DNA from: UBA1240 sp045599185
GTDB taxonomy: Bacteria; Spirochaetota; Spirochaetia; Treponematales; Treponemataceae
Direction of reading: 5' to 3'
Assembly: GCA_045599185.1 (NCBI GenBank)
Contig: JAZRVO010000029.1
Span: 62,001-126,000, forward strand
DNA length: 64,000 nt
The notes below the pieces were generated by a model, which was not told the DNA's origin, did no database searches, and worked only from the letters and a program-made list of their open reading frames with translations. The position numbers and the translations under genes are program-made. Of this stretch, positions 8,549 through 15,279 are shown piece after piece. Every line of letters starts with the position of its first letter. Position 1 is the stretch's first letter.

Positions 8549-8983
8549 CTACCGTTCCCAGTCTTCCAAACAGCCATTTACATTCAGCGATTTTCGCTCG
8601 GTGCGTTTGCTCTGGTGTTTTTCCGCTTTATTTTTGTTCTGCTTCAAATCGTTGCTGGTAAAAATGCTTACAGATTTTTCGCTTTTCTGCCGGCGCTGTT
8701 TTGATTCAAGGCTTAATGGTTTCGGTTCACCGGTTTTTTCAATCAGCAAATCGTTGGCAGCAGTTACAGTTAATGTAAAAAACACGCCGTCATTAGCCGC
8801 AACAAAATCAATCGCCTTTTCCAAATCATTAAGGGCAATACACGCCTTCTTTTTCTGGTCAATTTTTGCAATTTCACGCAATCGTTTCGAAAGAACCGCT
8901 TCGGTAAACTTTGACCGTTCCTTCAGCGACATCAGCGCTTTGGCAATCTGTTCCTGAATTGGAGAAATTTCTGAATTTTTCAT
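8549..8983 (-). CDS. Hypothetical protein, basic C-terminus
   Basis: 144 residues. The first 95 look like a compact alpha-beta domain (EQIAKALMSLKERSKFTEAVLSKRL, then GVFFTLTVTAANDLLIE). The rest is a highly charged, Lys/Arg/Ser-rich tail (SKQRRQKSEKS, KNKAEKHQSKRTERKS), which would suit nucleic-acid contact. An SD-like GAAGGG precedes the ATG at 8983. No signal peptide or membrane segment. I do not recognise a family. Confidence 0.6.
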   Translation of the reverse strand: MKNSEISPIQEQIAKALMSLKERSKFTEAVLSKRLREIAKIDQKKKACIALNDLEKAIDFVAANDGVFFTLTVTAANDLLIEKTGEPKPLSLESKQRRQKSEKSVSIFTSNDLKQNKNKAEKHQSKRTERKSLNVNGCLEDWER

Positions 8984-9006
8984 GTTTTTTTACCCTTCAA
9001 ATGAAA

Positions 9007-9327
9007 TTAACGCGGCTTTTTAGCTTTTGGCGCCGGCAAAACTGCATACATCAGTTCAAAAAGCCTGCATAAAAAATCACTGTCATCTATATTTTCAACC
9101 AGAATCATTGGTTTTGCACCTTCGTAGGGCAATTCCAGCTTTGGGTCGCCAACAGCCTTTTGGGCAGCTTCAATATTTTTAACCAAAAGCCGGTCATCGT
9201 AAATTCCGCCGACAATTTTTTCCCTGTAATAAATAATGTATTCGCCCATCATCTGGCGATAAGTTATTTGCTGCAAAGGTTTTAGCTGGTCTAAAACATA
9301 ATCAAGATATTCTTTTGAACTCGCCAA
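9007..9327 (-). CDS. TfoX N-terminal domain protein
   Basis: 106 residues matching the TfoX/Sxy N-terminal domain: YLDYVLDQLKPLQQITYRQMMGEYIIYY, then GGIYDDRLLVKN and a final FELMYAVLPAPK. In Proteobacteria the two-domain TfoX controls competence; single-domain versions in other phyla have no known role. The best start is a TTG at 9327, with GGTGG upstream. The ORF directly upstream of it ends 23 bases away, so the pair may be one transcript. Confidence 0.82.
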   Translation of the reverse strand: MASSKEYLDYVLDQLKPLQQITYRQMMGEYIIYYREKIVGGIYDDRLLVKNIEAAQKAVGDPKLELPYEGAKPMILVENIDDSDFLCRLFELMYAVLPAPKAKKPR

Positions 9328-9504
9328 TTTCTGCCACCAAAAAAATAAAATAATGCAGAAAGTTTATCTTTGAATCAAATTGAGGTCAATAATTGTACTT
9401 GAAAGAAAATTAAAAGATAAAACTAACTTTTTTTAATGCCGTAAAGCCAGTAAAAATCAAAAAATTTTTTTAAAGAAAAAATTTTTCATAATTCATTTGG
9501 GAAT

Positions 9505-9532
9505 AAAAAAAACCGCCAGCAAGTGGCGGTTC
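9505..9532 (-). terminator. Intrinsic terminator of rpmE
   Basis: On the minus strand the arms ACCGCCA and TGGCGGT enclose five bases and are followed by a run of T. It lies just after the rpmE stop at 9551. Confidence 0.9.
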
Positions 9533-9550
9533 TTAAAAGCTAAAAATTGC

Positions 9551-9757
9551 TTAGTTAGCTTTAATATTGTAGCGTTTGTTGAAGCGGTCGATACGTCCTG
9601 CTGTGTCAACAAGTTTCTGCTTACCAGTAAAGAATGGGTGGCAAGCTGAACAAATTTCAACCTGAATATCCTTTACTGATGAACGTGTTTCAATAACGTT
9701 TCCACATACGCAAGTAATCTTTGTTACTTCATAATTTGGGTGAATGCCCTCTTTCAT
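9551..9757 (-). CDS. rpmE: 50S ribosomal protein L31, zinc-binding form
   Basis: 68 residues. Starts MKEGIHPNYEV and retains all four zinc ligands, C16 and C18 in CVC and C36 and C39 in CSAC, so this is the Zn-containing (C+) L31 form. The SD GGAGG precedes the ATG closely. It follows rho by 84 bases. On the minus strand, that gap has complementary AGACTTG and CAAGTCT segments that could fold into a leader hairpin; this might serve autoregulation, which is inference. Confidence 0.97.
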   Translation of the reverse strand: MKEGIHPNYEVTKITCVCGNVIETRSSVKDIQVEICSACHPFFTGKQKLVDTAGRIDRFNKRYNIKAN

Positions 9758-9841
9758 TTTAATCCTCCGATATTTTGATCAGACTTGCCCCAAAAGCAAG
9801 ACAAACGTCAAATGCCCTTTACAAGTCTTATTCATTTCAAT

Positions 9842-11719
9842 TTAGTCCGCAACACTGTTCATGCTGCGTAAGAACACCTCATTATTCTTAGTTTTCTTCA
9901 TTTTGTCAATAAGCAGTTCCATAATTTCCGCATCGTCCATCGGGTTGATAAACTTACGCAGCAACCATATTTTCTGCAATTCCTCTTCCGTCAGCAGCAA
10001 GTCTTCCTTACGCGTACCAGATTTTTTGATGTTGAACGCAGGGAAAAGACGACGGTCTGCAAGTTTACGGTCAAGGTTAATTTCCATGTTGCCTGTACCC
10101 TTGAATTCTTCAAAGATAACTTCATCCATGCGACTTCCGGTTTCAATCAATGCAGTTGAAATAATTGTCAAAGAACCGCCTTCTTCAATATTGCGAGCTG
10201 CACCAAAAAAACGTTTAGGTTTGTGCAAGGCGTTGCTGTCCACACCACCAGAAAGAACCTTACCAGAAGTAGGCACGGTCTGGTTGTAGGCACGTGCCAG
10301 ACGGGTAATTGAATCGAGGAAAATTACGACATCCTGTTTGTGTTCAACAAGACGCTTGGCCTTTTCAAGAACCATTTCAGCAACCTGCACGTGGCGCGCC
10401 GCCTGTTCATCAAACGTAGAAGAAATTACTTCTGCCTTGTCAGATTTAATCGAACGTTCCATATCGGTAACTTCTTCAGGGCGTTCATCAATCAGCAGAA
10501 CAATAAGGTGCACGTCCGGATAATTTTTAATTATCGCATTTGCAATTTGCTGCATCAAAATTGTTTTACCGGCTTTTGGCGGCGCAACAATAAGCGAACG
10601 CTGGCCTTTACCAATCGGGCTGAACAAGTTGATAATTCGCGTAGACATTTCTGTCGGTTCGTTTTCAAGGTTCAATTTTTCATTAGGGTACAAAGGCGTT
10701 AAGTTTTCAAACGGAATGCGTGTCTGCGCCTTGTTTGGTTCTTCAAAGTTGATGGTTTCAATGCGCAGAATGGCAAAAAAACGTTCACCCTCTTTTGGCG
10801 AGCGAATCTGACCGAAAACAGTATCGCCTGTTTTAAGATTAAAAAGACGTATTTGGCTTGGCGAAATGTAAATATCATCAGGGCCTGGCAAATAGTTATT
10901 CTGCGGAGAACGCAGAAAGCCGTAACCATCGGGTAAAATTTCAAGCACACCGGAAGAAAAAACAATTCCGCCGTGTTCTGTATGGGCTTTAAGAATTGTA
11001 AAAATCAAATCCTGCTTTTTCATCGAAACCACATCATCGTGGTTTATGCCGTACTGTTCAGCTAATTCGCGCAAATCCGGCATGCTTTTTACAGTAAGTT
11101 CGTTAATAGAAAGCCGTAATTTAGACTGATCTGCTCCAGGCGGAATCGGTGTATCGCCAATGTTTGGCGGCGGCAAAACATCCGGGCGGTAATTGCGCGG
11201 CTGATAAGCGCCAACCGGTCTTCTTCCGCGCGGACGCAGACCGTTCTGGTTATATTCAGAATGCTCTGCACGGTCAAAACGGTCGCTGCGTTCCTGACGT
11301 TCGTAGCGCTCGCCACGTTCCGCCAAATTTGCACGGTTTGCACGCGGAACATAAACACGCCGCGGTTTTACAACAGGTTCTGTTCCTGCTGCTTCCTGCA
11401 CGGGCTCACTTGGCGCCGTGTTTTCTTCAGCTGGTTTAGTTTCCTTTAAGGTTTCTGCAACTGGCTCGGCAGCCACAGGTTCTGTACTGGCGACAGTAAC
11501 TTCTGCAACTGGCGCAGCCGGAACTTCTGAAGGTTCTGATTTAGGTTCAGCAGCAATTACAGGTTCTTCTTTTGGAACTTCAACTGCGGCGGTTTCTACA
11601 GGCGCAGGAACTTCTTCCGGCTTGTTTTCTTCAAACAATTCAGGATTTTGATCTACTACTACATCATTTTCTTGATCACCGGCAGTGTCAATTGTCCGGC
11701 GTTTTTTTACAGGTGCCAT
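9842..11719 (-). CDS. rho: Transcription termination factor Rho, with long acidic N-terminal extension
   Basis: 625 residues, about 200 longer than E. coli Rho. Residues 1-210 are a low-complexity Pro/Glu/Val/Ala stretch followed by an Arg-rich part (ERGERYERQERSDR). A SAP-like helix domain (MPDLRELAEQYGI) and a cold-shock RNA-binding domain (GVLEILPDGYGFLRS) follow. The RecA-type ATPase has Walker A PPKAGKTILMQ and Walker B LIVLLIDERPEE. The ATG at 11719 has GGAG six bases upstream. N-terminal insertions in Rho occur in several phyla and can change RNA binding or promote condensates; whether that holds here is inference. Confidence 0.97.
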   Translation of the reverse strand: MAPVKKRRTIDTAGDQENDVVVDQNPELFEENKPEEVPAPVETAAVEVPKEEPVIAAEPKSEPSEVPAAPVAEVTVASTEPVAAEPVAETLKETKPAEENTAPSEPVQEAAGTEPVVKPRRVYVPRANRANLAERGERYERQERSDRFDRAEHSEYNQNGLRPRGRRPVGAYQPRNYRPDVLPPPNIGDTPIPPGADQSKLRLSINELTVKSMPDLRELAEQYGINHDDVVSMKKQDLIFTILKAHTEHGGIVFSSGVLEILPDGYGFLRSPQNNYLPGPDDIYISPSQIRLFNLKTGDTVFGQIRSPKEGERFFAILRIETINFEEPNKAQTRIPFENLTPLYPNEKLNLENEPTEMSTRIINLFSPIGKGQRSLIVAPPKAGKTILMQQIANAIIKNYPDVHLIVLLIDERPEEVTDMERSIKSDKAEVISSTFDEQAARHVQVAEMVLEKAKRLVEHKQDVVIFLDSITRLARAYNQTVPTSGKVLSGGVDSNALHKPKRFFGAARNIEEGGSLTIISTALIETGSRMDEVIFEEFKGTGNMEINLDRKLADRRLFPAFNIKKSGTRKEDLLLTEEELQKIWLLRKFINPMDDAEIMELLIDKMKKTKNNEVFLRSMNSVAD

Positions 11720-12015
11720 CAAATGCTCCGTTAATAAATTCTATATGTTAGAAAAATAAGAAAATTTAACCTTTAAGGAAAAATTTTAATAATTAACAAT
11801 TATCTATGGTTGTAAACTGATTCACTTTCAATTAAAAATTTGAAAGAACAATTTTAAAACATTATATAATTAAAATTTTTGCGAAAAGAAAAAGCTATAA
11901 GCTTAATATTTTCTATTTATGTGTAAAAAGGATTTTTTATAAGAAAAGATATTTAATAGAATAATAAGCTTTATAATTATTGTCAATACAAGAAATTATA
12001 AAGTTTTCAAATATC
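11720..12015. other. AT-rich intergenic region
   Basis: About 300 bases of very AT-rich DNA between the bactofilin stop and rho. It should contain the rho promoter, but I could not select one convincingly. No gene seen. Confidence 0.5.
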
Positions 12016-12438
12016 TTATTCCGCAGAAAAATCCTTGCCTTGCGCCAAAAGAACATCCTTCAATTCATTTACCGAATACGAAAAAATATCAACATTAGGC
12101 TCCTGATCAAGCATTGTCACTTTTCCGGAAAAATCAACGCCGTCTTCAATGCGAAGCCTTTTTGCCGTAACATCGCCGGTTATTTTGCTGCCACTGTGCA
12201 TTTCAAGCTGGTCATTGGCAAAAATACTGCCGGTAACATCGCCGTCAATAAAAATCGATTCTGCACTAATCGTATCGGCCTTACAAACAGCAGTTTCTGC
12301 AAATTCCAAATTTCCTTCAGATTCAATCGTGCCTTCAAAAACACCAGCAATCATCAAATTATCTTTAAACTGCAATTTTCCATAAAATTCAGTTTCTTTG
12401 CCAAAAAGAGTAAAGTTTTTTTCGTTTTTTTCAGCCAC
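12016..12438 (-). CDS. Bactofilin family cytoskeletal protein
   Basis: 140 residues. The central 100 residues show the repeating beta-helix pattern of bactofilins: FYGKLQFKDNLMIAGVFEGTI, then IFIDGDVTGSIFANDQLEMHSGSKITGDVTAKRL. Short polar tails flank the core. Bactofilins polymerise without nucleotides and position cell-wall enzymes; in spirochaetes they influence cell shape. A GTG at 12438 is the start, with GGAG eight bases before and only two bases after the lnt stop. It is therefore the last gene of a HU-lnt-bactofilin operon. Confidence 0.9.
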   Translation of the reverse strand: MAEKNEKNFTLFGKETEFYGKLQFKDNLMIAGVFEGTIESEGNLEFAETAVCKADTISAESIFIDGDVTGSIFANDQLEMHSGSKITGDVTAKRLRIEDGVDFSGKVTMLDQEPNVDIFSYSVNELKDVLLAQGKDFSAE

Positions 12439-12440
12439 GT

Positions 12441-14132
12441 TTATTTCTCCTTCAGTTTTTTAAGCAGAACAGTTTTTACGATACCATAAGCAAAAAGCAG
12501 GAAAGCCAAAATCGCAAAAAATTTTCCAACAAAATCGCCATAACGTGTATAAATAGTTTTCTGCGTATTTTCGCTTATAGGAATTTCCGTAACAAGCCAG
12601 GTTTCAACAAACGGTTCAGCCATTTCCATAACTTTACCATTCGGGTCAACCATACAAGTCTGACCCGAAGCTGTAGCCCTAACCGCCGGAACACGGTTTT
12701 CCACGCATCTAAAAACTGCCATTGAAAGATGCTGGTACTGACATGCCAGACTGTGCGACCAGGCATCATTTGAAATGTTTACAAAAGCCTGAGCGCCGTT
12801 ATTTACAAATCTACGGCAATCTTCACCAAAAGTATCTTCAAAACAAATCGGAACGCCAAACTTAAAACCGCCGGCATCAAAAACAACAGGATTATTGCCA
12901 GGTTCCCAAAGGTGCGTATCGCCATTCAGCAAGCCCTGATACAAACGGGGAAAAATCTTTTCGTAGGGAAAATATTCGGTAAAAGGCACAAGGTGAATTT
13001 TTGAATAAATTTCAGCAGCCGGCGGCAAGCAGTTTACACCCGGCCGGAAAAGCAAAGCCGAATTGTAATCAACAGCTTCATATTTGCCGGAACGGGAATA
13101 ATCCAGAACAGCGTGGTCATTTCCAAGAAGGAAAGGAACAGGTGCATTATCCAGATAAGTCAGCAGGCGTTCAACCAGCAGAAACTTATTCCGTTCCTGC
13201 CGGTATTTGTAATGCCATTCAATACGCGGCACAAAGGCAGTTTCTGGCCAAACGACCAAATCAATCTCACTGTCACTGGCCAAAGCCTTATCCGAAAGCT
13301 TGATAAGCGAATCAAGATTCTGAGAATAAGCTTCAAAACCACCGCGCCACGGGTCGTTGTCAGGCTGAATAAGTGCAACCTTCGCAGTTTTCTGACCGGA
13401 ATAATCAACAGGCGATTTTACGCCATAAATAATTGCAGCGCATAAAAACAGCAGCCATGCAACTGCCGATATTTTCTGATTAAAAATACTTTTTGCTAAA
13501 ATTGAAAAAGTCTTGTAACCGTTTTTTTCTTTTTTTATTTGAAAAAACTTGCAAATAATTCCGCTAAGCCATGCAGAAGGAAAAGTAACCAAGGCACTTA
13601 CGCCCCAAACACCGGCAATTGAAGCACTCTGCAACAAAACAGGACTTTGCCACATTGCATAACCGCTTACGCCGTAATCAAAACCGCTAAAACCGCAGGT
13701 TTTTATATATTCGTATGCGCACCAAACTACCCATTGTACAAGCCATCCGTTTTTCTTAAAAAAAACAGGTGCAGCCTTTAGAAACGGAAATGTCAAAAGC
13801 AAATAAACGCCGTACAAAGAAGCAATAACGGCAATTCCCAGCGGATGAAAAGCGCCAAGCCAGTAGGCATAAAAAGCATAGCAGCCAAAACCGTATGCAA
13901 ACCCCCAAAGCCAGAAAAATTTCCATGAAATGCGCTGTACAAGAATAAATAAAGGAATAAGCTGAAAAAAAGCGAAAAAAGACAACCCCGTATGAACGAA
14001 AAAGTTAGGCTGTGGCAGGGTAAAAAGAACAATTGAAGAAAGTAATAAAAACAAATTGCATACAAAATCAGAAAAATTGAATTTCTTTGGTTTTGCATGC
14101 AAAACAGCATCGTTACTCACGCAAAACCTCAT
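12441..14132 (-). CDS. lnt: Apolipoprotein N-acyltransferase
   Basis: 563 residues. About 200 N-terminal residues form several membrane helices; the C-terminal part is a nitrilase-like catalytic domain. The triad is visible: Glu in VVWPETAF, Lys in KIHLVPFTEYFPY, Cys in GVPICFEDTF. It adds the third acyl chain to lipoproteins at the outer face of the inner membrane. This fits the lipoproteins expected in a spirochaete, one of which lies at 52888. The start ATG at 14132 overlaps the HU stop (ATGA), indicating coupling. Confidence 0.95.
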   Translation of the reverse strand: MRFCVSNDAVLHAKPKKFNFSDFVCNLFLLLSSIVLFTLPQPNFFVHTGLSFFAFFQLIPLFILVQRISWKFFWLWGFAYGFGCYAFYAYWLGAFHPLGIAVIASLYGVYLLLTFPFLKAAPVFFKKNGWLVQWVVWCAYEYIKTCGFSGFDYGVSGYAMWQSPVLLQSASIAGVWGVSALVTFPSAWLSGIICKFFQIKKEKNGYKTFSILAKSIFNQKISAVAWLLFLCAAIIYGVKSPVDYSGQKTAKVALIQPDNDPWRGGFEAYSQNLDSLIKLSDKALASDSEIDLVVWPETAFVPRIEWHYKYRQERNKFLLVERLLTYLDNAPVPFLLGNDHAVLDYSRSGKYEAVDYNSALLFRPGVNCLPPAAEIYSKIHLVPFTEYFPYEKIFPRLYQGLLNGDTHLWEPGNNPVVFDAGGFKFGVPICFEDTFGEDCRRFVNNGAQAFVNISNDAWSHSLACQYQHLSMAVFRCVENRVPAVRATASGQTCMVDPNGKVMEMAEPFVETWLVTEIPISENTQKTIYTRYGDFVGKFFAILAFLLFAYGIVKTVLLKKLKEK

Positions 14133-14437
14133 TTTTCTCTTTCTAGATTCCAGATGGATGCTTTCAATTCCTTTCCAGGCCGGAAAATAGCTACCATGTG
14201 CGGTTTTACAGAAACAATTTCGCCGGTTTTAGGATTGCGCGCATTTACACGCCCTTTCCTCTGCTTTAAATCAAAAGTACCAAAACCGCGCAATTCAATT
14301 GCAGAACCGGCTTTTAACGAATCTTTAACTTTATCAAAAAGCGAATCTACGACTTCCTGAATAACTTTTTTCTCAATATTGGTTTCTAAAAAAATAGACT
14401 CTACCAAGTCAATTTTTGTAATTTTTTTTTGTGACAT
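14129..14437 (-). CDS. HU/IHF-family DNA-binding protein
   Basis: 102 residues. ITKIDLVESIF at the N-terminus, IELRGFGTF before the arm, and the DNA-contacting RNPKTGE arm tip followed by KPHMVAIFRPGKELK. It bends DNA as a dimer and organises the nucleoid. First gene of the HU-lnt-bactofilin operon; preceded by a hairpin shared with the end of rpsT. Confidence 0.95.
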   Translation of the reverse strand: MSQKKITKIDLVESIFLETNIEKKVIQEVVDSLFDKVKDSLKAGSAIELRGFGTFDLKQRKGRVNARNPKTGEIVSVKPHMVAIFRPGKELKASIWNLEREK

Positions 14438-14510
14438 TTTAGCCCCGTTGAAACAACGAAAATTAAAAGAAATGAAATAAATAGAAAGATTTGAAAGTTT
14501 GGATAAACCT

Positions 14511-14553
14511 AATGAATAAGCGGCTGGAGCATAAGTCCAACCGCATTATTCAT
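14511..14553 (-). terminator. Long hairpin between rpsT and HU
   Basis: The arms start with AATGAATAA (14511-14519) and its complement (14545-14553), then GCGG/CCGC and TGGA/TCCA, with one bulged base on the second arm. No T-run follows on the minus strand, so it may be a partial terminator or an RNA processing/stability hairpin rather than a strong stop. Confidence 0.55.
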
Positions 14554-14832
14554 TTAGTTTGCAGCAGCAAAAGAAGCGTTATAAAGCTTCATCATGCGTG
14601 ACTTTTTGCGTGAAACAGCGTTCTTTGTAAGAATACCTTTTGAACCAGCTGTATCAAGCTCTTTTACCAATTCTTTAAGCTTGGCAGAAGCTGTAGCTTC
14701 GTCTTTTGCCTGAACAGCAGCAACGTATTTTTTTGCGCATGTTCTTACAGAGCTTTTTACAGACTTATTTCTAAGACGGCGAACTTCGCTCTGTTTGTGT
14801 CTTTTTACTGCAGATTTACTTTTAACTGACAA
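14554..14832 (-). CDS. rpsT: 30S ribosomal protein S20
   Basis: 92 residues from a TTG at 14832. Lys/Arg-rich helices with SAVKRHKQSEVRRLRNKS and the C-terminal GILTKNAVSRKKSRMMK identify S20, which binds 16S rRNA. A longer frame opens at a TTG at 14847, but that codon overlaps the GGAGG SD, so the shorter start is preferred. Confidence 0.95.
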   Translation of the reverse strand: MSVKSKSAVKRHKQSEVRRLRNKSVKSSVRTCAKKYVAAVQAKDEATASAKLKELVKELDTAGSKGILTKNAVSRKKSRMMKLYNASFAAAN

Positions 14833-14861
14833 AGGAAAACCCTCCAAATGATTCTTTCGTT

Positions 14862-14890
14862 ATGTTATCAAACCCAAATTGATTAGTCAA
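14862..14890 (-). promoter_or_regulatory. Promoter of rpsT
   Basis: TTGACT (-35) and TAACAT (-10) with a 17-base spacer on the minus strand, shortly upstream of the S20 SD. Confidence 0.7.
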
Positions 14891-14951
14891 TACTTTGTAA
14901 AACCTTTTATCACAAACAATTGAAACCTAATTCAGATTTACTTACCGTTTA

Positions 14952-14980
14952 AAACAAAAAACCGGCCTAACACCGGTCTT
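14952..14980 (-). terminator. Intrinsic terminator of zinc-ribbon gene
   Basis: On the minus strand the arms ACCGG and CCGGT enclose seven bases, followed by a T-rich tract. It lies just downstream of the stop at 15001. Confidence 0.85.
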
Positions 14981-15000
14981 TCTAAAATATTCAACAAAAA

Positions 15001-15171
15001 TTATTTGAAATCTTTTGGACGGCGCTCAACACGTTTACATTTTGTGCATTCAGCGACATTCTTAAGCTTTCCACTGTCAAACATAGTTTTCATTACTACT
15101 TCGCCGCCACATGAACAGAAAAATTTATGTGTTGCAATTGTGGTACGAGAGTTTTTACTTGCTCCTGCCAT
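15001..15171 (-). CDS. Small zinc-ribbon protein, unknown function
   Basis: 56 residues, basic. Two Cys pairs, CSCGG and CTKCKR, about 20 residues apart, predict a zinc ribbon like those of small ribosomal proteins. It does not match L33, L32 or L36 by eye. The ATG at 15171 has a perfect GGAGG SD, and a consensus promoter lies just upstream. It has its own promoter and terminator between the ribosomal protein gene rpsT and the helicase. A ribosome-linked role is a guess from size, charge and position. Confidence 0.8.
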   Translation of the reverse strand: MAGASKNSRTTIATHKFFCSCGGEVVMKTMFDSGKLKNVAECTKCKRVERRPKDFK

Positions 15172-15201
15172 GAATTCCTCCACCGATTTGGATATGAATC
15201 T

Positions 15202-15230
15202 AATTTATAAAAATAAGGGGCTTATGTCAA
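15202..15230 (-). promoter_or_regulatory. Strong promoter of the zinc-ribbon gene
   Basis: TTGACA (15230-15225) and TAAATT (15207-15202) on the minus strand with exactly 17 bases between; about 30 bases upstream of the start codon. Confidence 0.8.
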
Positions 15231-15279
15231 GTGGTTTGAACAAAGTCTTGGCATAAACTCAAAAATACTTTAGCAGAAT

